DNA from: an uncultured Phascolarctobacterium sp.
GTDB lineage: Bacteria > Bacillota > Negativicutes > Acidaminococcales > Acidaminococcaceae
Assembly (NCBI RefSeq): GCF_900753045.1
Contig: NZ_CAADXO010000072.1
Location: 1-23,903, forward strand
Direction: 5' to 3'
DNA: 23,903 nt
Shown one piece after another: positions 7,910-15,434 of the stretch (positions are counted from its first letter, which is position 1; each line of letters begins with the position of its first letter). A program made the translations under genes and the position numbers. The notes beneath the pieces were generated by a model that ran no database searches, was not told the DNA's origin, and saw only the letters and a program-made list of their open reading frames with translations.

Positions 7910-7925
7910 CTGACTGGTCAGTCAG
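7910..7925. promoter_or_regulatory. TetR-style palindrome upstream of the RND operon
   Basis: CTGACTG-GT-CAGTCAG has perfect 7-bp arms with a 2-bp centre, the form typical of operators bound by TetR/AcrR-family repressors, which often control RND pumps. It overlaps the stop codon (7922-7924) of the DUF3298-like gene and lies about 70 bp upstream of the -35 box of the RND promoter. A weaker GATAAT box lies 18 nt past its left edge on the minus strand. No TetR gene is in the window. Confidence 0.5.
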
Positions 7926-9184
7926 CTTTTGCTGTTTAATAGTTCTTTTTTCAGCAAAAATTTATGCAGATTGCCCATGGCAAAACCGGATACCTGGTCC
8001 ACACCATCAATACGCTGCATCAAGAACATATTATCTCCTTCAATATACCATTCATCCGGCAGTCTGTCCTTATATACAACCTTCTTATTGGTATTCAGCA
8101 GATTAAGCAGCGGCAGCAAATCCTTATCCTTAACGTTAAGCACTTCATCCAGACGTATTTTTTCACCCGTCTTAGGATTTACGTTCAGCTGATGATGGAT
8201 AAAGCTGTTTTTACCGCTGATCAGCTGCAGGCTCAGAATCTGTTCATCGGCACGCATCACCTTAAAAGCCATATCTGCCTCGCCCTTGTAAAAATGCTCC
8301 AGATAATCTTTGCATTCATCCTGCAGCAGCTTATTCATTTTATTTTGCAGCTCTACGTCCTTGCCGGCAAAAACCGGGAAGGTCGCTTCACCGCCGGGAA
8401 CTACCATCTTGCGCACCAATATGGTGCCGCCGACAAAATCCTTGCCATCATTTACGGTATTATCCTTGGGCGTAGGCGCGAGCGTCATAATCGTCAGGGA
8501 AAACTGCTTCCATTCCTTAGTTTTCTTGTCCTGCTTCCAGATAGCGCCCACATCTGCCAGAGGCTGCTTTTTCTGCACCAGCTGCTGACAGCCTAACAAT
8601 TCATCTGCGCCGTCATTATCTACATCATGTGCCACCAGCGAATGCAAGCCGCCATACTCCAGCTTGCCGTCTTCAACCTCACTGCCTGCTGCCGGCGTCA
8701 AATCCGATTTATTGCCGTCGATTAAAGCTACATACATTTTACCGTCCTTGGCATAGGCTTGCGTCACCAGTCCCATGCTTTCGGCAGCACCAAAGACCTC
8801 ACGCACATTTTTCTTATTGGCAAAGGAAAGCACACGATATTCACTGGGCGCATGCCAATCTCCCTGAGCGGCACTCACCAGCAGCTGCTGTCTGCCGCTT
8901 TTGCCTGCCCACAGCTTAATAGGCTGAAGCTGACAATTATACCCGCCCTTAATAGAAGGTGCATGAGCCGTCAAAAGCTTCTTGTCCTTATCCTTAATCA
9001 TAACAAGCAGATCATTGGCGTAGCCGTTAGGCAGCCTGTCACCCCACAGCTCGGCGGTAACAGTCTGCTCTGCTGTCAGCTGCAGCGGCACCTGCGCCAG
9101 CAACGTGTCTGCGGCAGCGGCCATAGTGCTGCAAAAGAGCACGCTGCTGCAGGCCAGGCCTTGCACCATCCATTTTATCTTCAC
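7922..9184 (-). CDS. Secreted protein with FG-GAP-like motif and DUF3298-like C-terminal domain
   Basis: The 420-residue product carries an N-terminal signal peptide (KWMVQGLACSSVLFC, cleavage probably after AAAA before DTLLAQ). Around residue 200 it has HDVDNDGADELLG, a calcium-binding FG-GAP/VCBS-type loop. The C-terminal third (FPVFAGKDVELQNKMNKLL ... NVNPKTGEKIRLDEVL) resembles DUF4163/DUF3298 domains of RsiV- and PdaC-like extracytoplasmic proteins. The GTG at 9184 was chosen because AAAGGA lies upstream and the signal peptide then begins correctly; the frame is open up to 9256. It appears to be transcribed alone from the promoter at 9218-9226, with no terminator before the RND promoter. 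Function is unknown; domain calls are by pattern only. Confidence 0.75.
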   Translation of the reverse strand: MKIKWMVQGLACSSVLFCSTMAAAADTLLAQVPLQLTAEQTVTAELWGDRLPNGYANDLLVMIKDKDKKLLTAHAPSIKGGYNCQLQPIKLWAGKSGRQQLLVSAAQGDWHAPSEYRVLSFANKKNVREVFGAAESMGLVTQAYAKDGKMYVALIDGNKSDLTPAAGSEVEDGKLEYGGLHSLVAHDVDNDGADELLGCQQLVQKKQPLADVGAIWKQDKKTKEWKQFSLTIMTLAPTPKDNTVNDGKDFVGGTILVRKMVVPGGEATFPVFAGKDVELQNKMNKLLQDECKDYLEHFYKGEADMAFKVMRADEQILSLQLISGKNSFIHHQLNVNPKTGEKIRLDEVLNVKDKDLLPLLNLLNTNKKVVYKDRLPDEWYIEGDNMFLMQRIDGVDQVSGFAMGNLHKFLLKKELLNSKS

Positions 9185-9217
9185 GTCTCCACGTCCTTTC
9201 TTCAAACATACTATTAT

Positions 9218-9226
9218 ATTATAGCA
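9218..9226 (-). promoter_or_regulatory. Extended -10 promoter of the DUF3298-like gene
   Basis: TGC-TATAAT on the minus strand is an extended -10 element 34 nt upstream of the GTG start. No good -35 is visible, as is usual for extended -10 promoters. Confidence 0.5.
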
Positions 9227-9381
9227 TTTTTTTGTTATTAAGAACCGTATTAACACAGATTTTTTACATAAAGGTGTCTAAAGCATCGGCAAATTCTGTT
9301 GCATTTCGTACAAAAAAGTATTTTCTTAGCTTTTAAAACGATTTTTTCATTAATATTACTGCTTTTTATTGTTAAATAGTG

Positions 9382-9387
9382 TAGAAT
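9382..9387 (+). promoter_or_regulatory. Candidate -10 box of the sulfonate/nitrate-type ABC operon
   Basis: TAGAAT lies 46 nt upstream of the lipoprotein ATG in an AT-rich region. No convincing -35 hexamer is found at 16-18 nt spacing, so the start site is uncertain or activator-dependent. Confidence 0.35.
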
Positions 9388-9433
9388 AAAAGCGGTATTT
9401 TATGAATTTTTGGGAGAAGGGAAGGATTTATTA

Positions 9434-10453
9434 ATGAAGAAAATTGTTGCTCTTCTGCTCAGCCTTTGCCTATTAGTATTAGCTGCAGGCTGTGGCGGTA
9501 ACGATTCAAAAAAAGACACACCCAAAGAAAAGACTAAGGTAAGCCTTGGCATGCTGCGCCTGACAAGCAGCGCCCCTTTATTTATCGCTATGGATAAGGG
9601 CTTCTTTGCTGAAGAAGGTATTGAAATTGAACCGCAATGGTTTGATGCCGCTCATCCGATTGCCGTATCCACCGCTTCCTCTAAGGTTGATGTCGGTGCT
9701 ACCGGCATTACGGCCAGCCTTTATAATATGGCGGCCAACGGACAAAAGCTGGGTATTGTTGCGGATAAAGGACGTGAACAAAAAGGCTATTCCTCTTCTG
9801 CACTGCTTGTGACCACCGACAATTATAACGCCGGCGTAAAAAGCCTGAAGGATTTGAAGGGCAAGCGTATCGGTATTACGCAAAAGGGCTCTACCTTCCA
9901 TTATATGCTTGGCAGAATGCTGGAAACCCAGGGCATGAGCCTCAATGATGTGGAAATTGTTCCCCTGAGCAAGCTCAGTGCTGTTATGGCTGCTCTGGAA
10001 AGCAAGCAGATTGACGGCTGTATCTTAAACGAGCCTAACATCACCAAGGTGCAAAAAGCAGGCTACGGCAAACTAGTCGTACAGGTTGGCGACGTTATTC
10101 CTTACCAGACCTCTGCTATCTTCTACTCACCTGACTTTATGAAGAATAAAGATGCGGCTGTACGCTTCATGCGTGCTTACAACAAAGCCTGCAACTATTA
10201 CTACGAAGCTGCAGTAGAAAAGAAGGATGCCAAGAAGCTGGAAGAAGTTGTTAATATTGTAGCCAAATACGTTAAGGCTCCGGCTGAAGACATTAAAGCA
10301 GGCTTGCCCTATATTGACAAGGACGGCAAGCTGCTTGTCAGCGATATTGCAACCCAGATTAAATGGTACACAGACAACAAGATGATTTCCGGCAAACTGG
10401 ACTCGAAGGATGTTGCCAACACCAGCTTTCTGGATGAAGCAATGAAGAAATAA
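9434..10453 (+). CDS. ABC transporter substrate-binding lipoprotein, SsuA/TauA/NMT1-like
   Basis: This is the extracytoplasmic binding protein of an importer in the nitrate/sulfonate/taurine (NMT1/THI5-like) family. The 339-residue product has a signal peptide and lipobox LAAGC with Cys20. The mature part shows the family pattern: LRLTSSAPLFIAMDKGFFAEEGIEIE at the start, then KVDVGATGITAS and the hinge segment DLKGKRIGITQKGSTFHYML. ATG 9434 was chosen because GGAAGG lies upstream and MKK begins the signal peptide; a TTG at 9410 would add eight unlikely residues. It is first in an operon with the ATPase (10575) and permease (11356). The ligand may be a sulfonate, a thiamine precursor or another small molecule and cannot be decided from sequence. 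Confidence 0.9.
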   Translation: MKKIVALLLSLCLLVLAAGCGGNDSKKDTPKEKTKVSLGMLRLTSSAPLFIAMDKGFFAEEGIEIEPQWFDAAHPIAVSTASSKVDVGATGITASLYNMAANGQKLGIVADKGREQKGYSSSALLVTTDNYNAGVKSLKDLKGKRIGITQKGSTFHYMLGRMLETQGMSLNDVEIVPLSKLSAVMAALESKQIDGCILNEPNITKVQKAGYGKLVVQVGDVIPYQTSAIFYSPDFMKNKDAAVRFMRAYNKACNYYYEAAVEKKDAKKLEEVVNIVAKYVKAPAEDIKAGLPYIDKDGKLLVSDIATQIKWYTDNKMISGKLDSKDVANTSFLDEAMKK

Positions 10454-10469
10454 ACTATTGTATTAAAGC

Positions 10470-10559
10470 AAGACTGGCGTAAATGTAACAGCTGCAAAGT
10501 GCGTTGACGATGCTTTAGCACCAAAACGCTGCGACTGATATATTAGCGCCAGTCTTTTT
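10470..10559 (+). ncRNA. Structured intercistronic element with U-tract after the binding-protein gene
   Basis: AAGACTGGCG (10470-10479) pairs perfectly with CGCCAGTCTT (10547-10556), closing a 67-nt loop that can itself fold (GCGTT 10501-10505 with AACGC near 10525). The right arm runs into TTTTT and then the GGAGG ribosome site of the ATPase gene. It could be a 3' stabiliser or partial terminator that keeps the binding protein more abundant than the ATPase and permease. It matches no riboswitch I recognise. Confidence 0.5.
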
Positions 10560-10574
10560 GGAGGATGGTAGAAA

Positions 10575-11363
10575 ATGAAATTAGAAATCGCAAATATCTG
10601 CAAGGATTTCACCACCACCAGCGGTAAGCTGCTTCCTGTGTTGCAGGATATTAACCTCAGCATTAATAAGGAAGAATTTGTAGCATTGGTAGGACCGTCA
10701 GGCTGTGGTAAATCAACCTTGCTCAATATAACCGCCGGACTTTTGGAGCCAACTGGCGGCAACGTAAAATTTACTGATGTCGCTGCAGGCTATGAGCCTC
10801 GTATGAGCATCGTCTTTCAGGAAACTGGTCTCTTCCCCTGGCGCAATGTGCACGATAATATTGCCTTCGGTTTGGAAACAGCAGGCATGAAAGCAGAGGA
10901 AAAGGAAGCACGCATTAAGCATTACATTGAGCTTGTAGGCTTAAAGGGCTTTGAAAAATCCTTCCCACACCAATTAAGCGGCGGTATGCGTCAGCGCGTT
11001 GGCATTGCCCGTGCTTTAGCTATCGAGCCTGACCTGCTGCTGATGGATGAGCCGTTTTCTGCCTTGGATGCGCAAACACGCACCATCATGCAGGAGGAAC
11101 TGGTAACGCTGTGGGAAAAGACGCGTCTGACCACGCTATATGTTACACATAATATTCAGGAGGCAGTAATGCTTGCTGACAGAGTTGTACTGCTTTCGCG
11201 TCGCCCCGGAAAGGTCAGCAAAATACTACAGATTGCCATTCCGCGTGCCGAGCGTGCTAAGCCGGAGCACACAGACGAAATTGCGGAATTTGTCCGTATC
11301 ATCTGGGAGCATATCAGCAAGGATGCGCGTGCTGCCTTAATGGAGGTGGAAGACAATGCCTGA
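10575..11363 (+). CDS. ABC transporter ATP-binding protein, SsuB/TauB-like
   Basis: This is the cytoplasmic ATPase that powers the importer. The 262-residue product has all nucleotide-binding motifs: Walker A GPSGCGKST (residues 40-48), Q-loop in VFQETGLFPW, signature LSGGMRQRVG, Walker B LLLMDEPFSALD and H-loop THNIQEA. The LFPWRNVHDNI segment after the Q-loop is typical of the nitrate/sulfonate/taurine ATPases. GGAGG lies 10 nt before the ATG. Its 3' end overlaps the permease gene by 8 nt, indicating translational coupling. Confidence 0.94.
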   Translation: MKLEIANICKDFTTTSGKLLPVLQDINLSINKEEFVALVGPSGCGKSTLLNITAGLLEPTGGNVKFTDVAAGYEPRMSIVFQETGLFPWRNVHDNIAFGLETAGMKAEEKEARIKHYIELVGLKGFEKSFPHQLSGGMRQRVGIARALAIEPDLLLMDEPFSALDAQTRTIMQEELVTLWEKTRLTTLYVTHNIQEAVMLADRVVLLSRRPGKVSKILQIAIPRAERAKPEHTDEIAEFVRIIWEHISKDARAALMEVEDNA

Positions 11364-12177
11364 AAAGAAAACTGCTGCTGATGCAGCTAATGAATATATA
11401 GTGCGCAACCGTATGACGCATTGGCAAAAGACTTATCCGCATTGGGTAAGCGTTGCTTCTATCATCATCCTGCTGCTCTTTTGGGAGGCTATCTGCCGCT
11501 GCGGCCTGGTTTCTTCTTTGTTTTTACCGGCACCGAGCCAGATTATCAGCGCCCTGCTTACCATGCTTGCTGACGGTGAAATCGGCGTAAGCCTTGCAGC
11601 CAGCATGTACCGTATCCTAATCGGTTTTGCTGTCGGCAGCCTTATCGGCCTTGCCGTTGGTCTTGTTACCGGCACCTCTGCACTCGCAGATAAAATCGGT
11701 AATCCTGTTGTCAACGCTCTTTATCCTATCCCTAAAATTGCTTTGCTGCCGTTGTTCATCCTTTGGCTGGGAATCGGCGAGCTTTCGAAAGTAACGATTA
11801 TTGCTCTCGGCGTTTTCTTCCCAGTAGCAATGAACACCTACAGCGGCGTCAAAAATGTTGATACACTGCTTATCAAGGTTGCAGTCAGCTTTAACGCCAG
11901 CTGGTGGAAAACGATGAAAAGTGTTGTTCTGCCTAACGCCTTACCGATGATTTTCGCAGGCCTGCGCCTTGCCGCCGGCACCTCTCTGCTCCTGTTGGTA
12001 GCAGCAGAGATGATCGCCGCCCAGGTCGGCATCGGCGCCCTCATCCTGCATTACGGCGATTTGATGATTACCGACCGCCTGATGGCCGGAGTTATTGTAT
12101 TGTCGTTGCTCGGCTTGCTCTTTAACCTGTTCCTGCAATGGTTGGAGAGAAAGGCTATCCCCTGGAAAAACATTTAA
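11356..12177 (+). CDS. ABC transporter permease, SsuC/TauC-like
   Basis: This is the membrane channel of the importer. The 273-residue product has about six hydrophobic segments, starting around residue 30, and the cytoplasmic coupling (EAA-type) loop near residues 175-195 (VAVSFNASWWKTMKSVVLPNALP), which docks on the ATPase. The segment NALYPIPKIALLPLFILWLGIG is highly typical of SsuC/TauC permeases. Its ATG lies inside the last codons of the ATPase gene. It is the last gene of the operon and is followed by a strong terminator. Confidence 0.94.
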   Translation: MPEKKTAADAANEYIVRNRMTHWQKTYPHWVSVASIIILLLFWEAICRCGLVSSLFLPAPSQIISALLTMLADGEIGVSLAASMYRILIGFAVGSLIGLAVGLVTGTSALADKIGNPVVNALYPIPKIALLPLFILWLGIGELSKVTIIALGVFFPVAMNTYSGVKNVDTLLIKVAVSFNASWWKTMKSVVLPNALPMIFAGLRLAAGTSLLLLVAAEMIAAQVGIGALILHYGDLMITDRLMAGVIVLSLLGLLFNLFLQWLERKAIPWKNI

Positions 12178-12183
12178 AAATAC

Positions 12184-12242
12184 AAAAGCACTGTCTGCTC
12201 ACTGATATTCTTATATCAGACAGAGCTGACAGTGCTTTTTCT
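12184..12242 (+). terminator. Terminator of the ABC operon
   Basis: AAAAGCACTGTC (12184-12195) pairs with GACAGTGCTTTT (12228-12239), enclosing a second hairpin CTGATAT/ATATCAG (12202-12219). A T-rich tail follows. Because the left arm starts with A residues it may also stop minus-strand transcripts from the GNAT gene that converges here. Confidence 0.85.
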
Positions 12243-12318
12243 TTTTTTGCTAAAATCTTACAACAGCTTCTTAAAATACTGTTACGCTGATACACAAAAA
12301 CTGCTTTTTGCTCAGCTA

Positions 12319-12930
12319 TTACTGCAGCCTTGCCGAAGCCTCTTTTAAAACTGCTGCCACAGCTTCCGGCGGCAGCTTGCCGATCTTCTTCATCAGCTCA
12401 GGCTGCTTGGGATGTTCGGCAATAACCTTCTCCATCCACACCATATCCAGCCAATGACCATGTTTGAAGCCTGTATTATTGAAGGTACCGATAATTTTAT
12501 AGCCACAAGCCCCATGCATTTTGACGCTGTGCTCATTGCTGGCGGTAATGCAGGCATAGGTCACAACTATTCCTTGCAGGCGCAGTAAAGCCTCCAACGC
12601 CTCATACATAACCTTACCTAAGCCACGTCCCTGCCCCTCAGGTGCCAGATAAATCGTCACCTCAGCGCCCCACTGATAGGCAGCACGCTGAATATAAGGA
12701 TGGGCATAAACATAACCAAGCAGTCTGCCTTCGTGCTCACAAACTATATAAGGATAGTCCGCAGAAATATTTTTTATTCTCTCAGTAAATTCTTCTATAG
12801 ACGGCACCTCGTATTCAAATGACACATCGCTGAGTGTCCTGTCATTGCTAATGACGAAGGGCGCGTAAATTTCCAACAGCTTTTCGGTGTCGTCAGGCTT
12901 CGCAAGGCGAAGCGTATACTTCATTGACAT
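12319..12930 (-). CDS. GNAT N-acetyltransferase, phosphinothricin-acetyltransferase-like
   Basis: The enzyme is predicted to move an acetyl group from acetyl-CoA to an amine. The 203-residue product has the GNAT fold markers: N-terminal beta strand with RLAKPDD, IYAPFV followed by VSFEYEVPS as in PAT/MddA enzymes, the acetyl-CoA loop EGQGRGLG (residues 98-105) and the C-terminal GFKHGHWLDMVWMEK typical of this subfamily. The true target could be an amino-acid analogue such as methionine sulfoximine, but this is not provable here. ATG 12930 starts 1 nt after the stop of the DUF4127 gene, with GGAG inside the end of that gene; an ATG at 12924 is an alternative. It is co-transcribed with DUF4127. 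Confidence 0.85.
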   Translation of the reverse strand: MSMKYTLRLAKPDDTEKLLEIYAPFVISNDRTLSDVSFEYEVPSIEEFTERIKNISADYPYIVCEHEGRLLGYVYAHPYIQRAAYQWGAEVTIYLAPEGQGRGLGKVMYEALEALLRLQGIVVTYACITASNEHSVKMHGACGYKIIGTFNNTGFKHGHWLDMVWMEKVIAEHPKQPELMKKIGKLPPEAVAAVLKEASARLQ

Positions 12931-12931
12931 T

Positions 12932-14485
12932 TTATCGCTCCACCTTTACTTCAAACATTCTGCTCCACGGCAGCGTAAATTTATATTCTTCAGCAGTATT
13001 GCCCATATACGGCTTGCTCACCTTGTTGATTTCCCGGGTAATATATGCTTCCGCCGCAGTACGCTGCTCCTCATTCAGTCCGCTATTGGGCCAATAGTTA
13101 GGCCAAATAAGCTGCTGGTAGGTTTGCATGCGCACATTCGCCTGATATGCCCAATCATCAAGATAACGCACATTAAGCAGATTTTCTCTTGCTTCCGGTG
13201 TTAACTGCTTATGCAGCAGGCCCTGCGCCAGAGCAAAACCCAGGCTGTTACCCGCGGTATTCCAACCGCCGTAGGATGCCAGTCTGTAGGCAAGCTGTTT
13301 GTCAAACAAGGTCTTTACCAAAGCATTGTCCGCACCGTTGCCAAAGCGGATATCTGCCACAGTCACAGGATGATTATGCTTAAGAATGCGTTCAACCTTA
13401 TTGACGAAATTTACGGTAGCAGGTAATGCCTTATAGCTGTTGCTTGCATCGGATGCCTCATGTGTCACACCGTCGGCAGGAGTGTTGACAGCCAAAACCA
13501 AATCCGCATTTTTGCGCGAATATACCGGGAAGGCACCTGCCGCGTAGATATGCTGCTTGGCGCTCACGGCCACAGTATCATCCTCGTAGGTAGGCACGGT
13601 TTTTCCGCCCTTGCCGGCAGCATAGGTTACATTTACCAGCGGCAGCTCGTACTGCAGACGGTTGGCAGCTCGGCTCAAAAGCAGCAGGCCAAGCTGATCT
13701 GCGCCGGCGAAGAAACGGATTTTCTCCTTCGGCAGCTCATTTACCAGAATATCCATCTCGCGTGCTTCCCTGTGTGCCTGAGAATAGGCTGCAGTATCAT
13801 CACGGCCGATAAGCATATAATCAAAATCGCCGCTTTCCACACCATGCAGCAAAAGCTCCGTAGCGTGGATACTATTGCTGCGGCGCACAAACATATCAGC
13901 CAGTATTTCCCGGGGAATGCTGCTGCGCAGCTCCGCCAGCTCCTTTACCTCTTTACGCTTAATATGCTTAAGCTCCAGCTTGTCCTCCAGCTCTCCCAGG
14001 CGGAAAATCTTAGGGCCCCATTCCTTATAATATGCAGGCTCTGTCGGCGCACTGCTGGCCTTAGGCGAACGCATAATAGTGGTAAAAACATAAACCTTCT
14101 GTCCGCCGTGCTGCTTTTTCAGCTCTACCAGGCGTTCGGCACGCTGCTGCAGAAGCTCCGGCGAGATTTCATGTGTACGCGATGCCACCAGCCCGCCATA
14201 AAGCAAAGCATCGGAAGAAGCAACAATGGCTACCGATTCACCGGCCTTAGCCTCCAGCCAGTTAAAAAGCTCTTCCGGCTGCCCGGCTGACTGAGCACCG
14301 GCAATATATTCGGACGGCGGCAGCTGTACATCCCAGCCTGCAGCCTGCATTGTCTGCACGGTGTAATCAAGACACACCGGTCTGTTGTCCATGGGTATAT
14401 ATAACAGAGTGCCCTTAGCGGCAAATGCTGTATGAGTAGTCAACAGTAAAGCGCAAAGCAAAACACTTCGCAAAACCTTCATCAT
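12932..14485 (-). CDS. DUF4127 family secreted protein
   Basis: The 517-residue product starts with a signal peptide (MMKVLRSVLLCALLL, cleavage near TAFA-A) and then the family hallmark LLYIPMDNRPVCLDY. Other conserved-looking blocks are SSDALLYGGLVASR, RDDTAAYSQAHREA, GADQLGLLLLSRAANR, ADIRFGNGADNAL and YGGWNTAGNSLGFALAQG. The many Asp, Arg and Asn residues in these blocks look like active-site residues, but no reaction is established for DUF4127 to my knowledge. ATG 14485 or 14482 is preferred because AAAGG lies 11-14 nt upstream; a GTG at 14494 is too close to that site. The GNAT gene follows 1 nt after its stop codon. Confidence 0.85.
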   Translation of the reverse strand: MMKVLRSVLLCALLLTTHTAFAAKGTLLYIPMDNRPVCLDYTVQTMQAAGWDVQLPPSEYIAGAQSAGQPEELFNWLEAKAGESVAIVASSDALLYGGLVASRTHEISPELLQQRAERLVELKKQHGGQKVYVFTTIMRSPKASSAPTEPAYYKEWGPKIFRLGELEDKLELKHIKRKEVKELAELRSSIPREILADMFVRRSNSIHATELLLHGVESGDFDYMLIGRDDTAAYSQAHREAREMDILVNELPKEKIRFFAGADQLGLLLLSRAANRLQYELPLVNVTYAAGKGGKTVPTYEDDTVAVSAKQHIYAAGAFPVYSRKNADLVLAVNTPADGVTHEASDASNSYKALPATVNFVNKVERILKHNHPVTVADIRFGNGADNALVKTLFDKQLAYRLASYGGWNTAGNSLGFALAQGLLHKQLTPEARENLLNVRYLDDWAYQANVRMQTYQQLIWPNYWPNSGLNEEQRTAAEAYITREINKVSKPYMGNTAEEYKFTLPWSRMFEVKVER

Positions 14486-14629
14486 TTTTATCACTACCTT
14501 TAACTCTTTCTAAGCAGAGATATTCCTCGCCTTAATAGAATTTCTACAGCAATAAATAAAATTCCTGCGTTGACTTATAAATTCTTCTCGCATCCCCCAG
14601 TTATGCTAAAATCATATCACAAAACAAAA

Positions 14630-14665
14630 GCTCCCTGCTTCAAGGTACACCCTGAAACAGAGAGC
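14630..14665 (-). terminator. Terminator of the amino-acid ABC operon
   Basis: GCTCTCTGTTTCA and TGAAGCAGGGAGC (minus strand) form a 13-bp stem with wobble pairs, followed by TTTTGTTTTG. It lies 22 bp past the ATPase stop. The remaining bases to 14485 should hold the promoter of the DUF4127 operon; I see no clear -35/-10 pair there. Confidence 0.8.
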
Positions 14666-14687
14666 AAAGCTACATTATACAATTAGC

Positions 14688-15431
14688 TTAAGCGTTAGCA
14701 AATCTGCTTAAGAAATCCTGAGTACGTTTATTCTTCGGATGCGCAAACAGCTCCTGCGGCTCGCCTTCCTCAGCAATTACGCCCTGGTCGATAAAGATAA
14801 TGCGGTTAGAAACGTCACGGGCAAAAGCCATCTCATGAGTTACGATAACCATTGTCAGGCCTTCCTTAGCAAGGTCGCGGATAACGCGCAGAACCTCGCC
14901 AACCATTTCCGGGTCCAATGCGCTTGTCGGCTCGTCCATCAAAAGAACCTCCGGCTCCAGCGCCAGCGCACGTGCGATTGCCACACGCTGCTTCTGACCG
15001 CCGCTCAGCTGGTGCGGTTTGGCATTTACATAAGTATCCATACCAACGTGCTTCAGATATTTCAGCGCAGTGGTGCGGGCTTCTTCCTTGCTTTTGCCAA
15101 GAACCTTAACCTGACCGACCATGCAGTTTTCCAGAACAGTCATATTGTTAAACAGGTTAAAAGATTGGAACACCATGCCTACCTTTGTACGATACATAGT
15201 GAGCTTTTTGAAAGCTTCGTTGACATCCGTACCACGGTAGTCAATAGTACCGGCAGTCGGATGCTCCAGATAGTTCACGCAGCGGATGAGCGTAGACTTG
15301 CCGCTGCCGGAAGGACCGATGATGCAGACAACATCGCCGCGACGTACATCGAAGCTGATGCCCTTTAAAATTTCACGCTCGCCAAAGCTTTTCTTTAAAT
15401 CATGGACTGATAACAAAAGTTCCTTTTCCAT
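14688..15431 (-). CDS. Polar amino-acid ABC transporter ATP-binding protein (GlnQ-like)
   Basis: This is the ATPase of a polar amino-acid importer. The 247-residue product has Walker A GPSGSGKST (residues 39-47), Q-loop VFQSFNLF, signature LSGGQKQRVAIARAL, Walker B LLMDEPTSALDPE and H-loop VTHEMAFAR, the last typical of GlnQ/HisP/ArtP ATPases. The length is standard. ATG 15431 lies 3 nt after the permease stop. It is the last gene of a binding protein-permease-ATPase operon and is followed by a terminator. Confidence 0.95.
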   Translation of the reverse strand: MEKELLLSVHDLKKSFGEREILKGISFDVRRGDVVCIIGPSGSGKSTLIRCVNYLEHPTAGTIDYRGTDVNEAFKKLTMYRTKVGMVFQSFNLFNNMTVLENCMVGQVKVLGKSKEEARTTALKYLKHVGMDTYVNAKPHQLSGGQKQRVAIARALALEPEVLLMDEPTSALDPEMVGEVLRVIRDLAKEGLTMVIVTHEMAFARDVSNRIIFIDQGVIAEEGEPQELFAHPKNKRTQDFLSRFANA

Positions 15432-15434
15432 AGC

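Noticed and set aside
9299..9314. TGTTGCATTTCGTACA upstream of the plus-strand ABC operon as another CRP/FNR-like site
   Set aside because: The second half-site is poor, and no -10 box lies at the 21-nt distance seen in the decarboxylase promoters.
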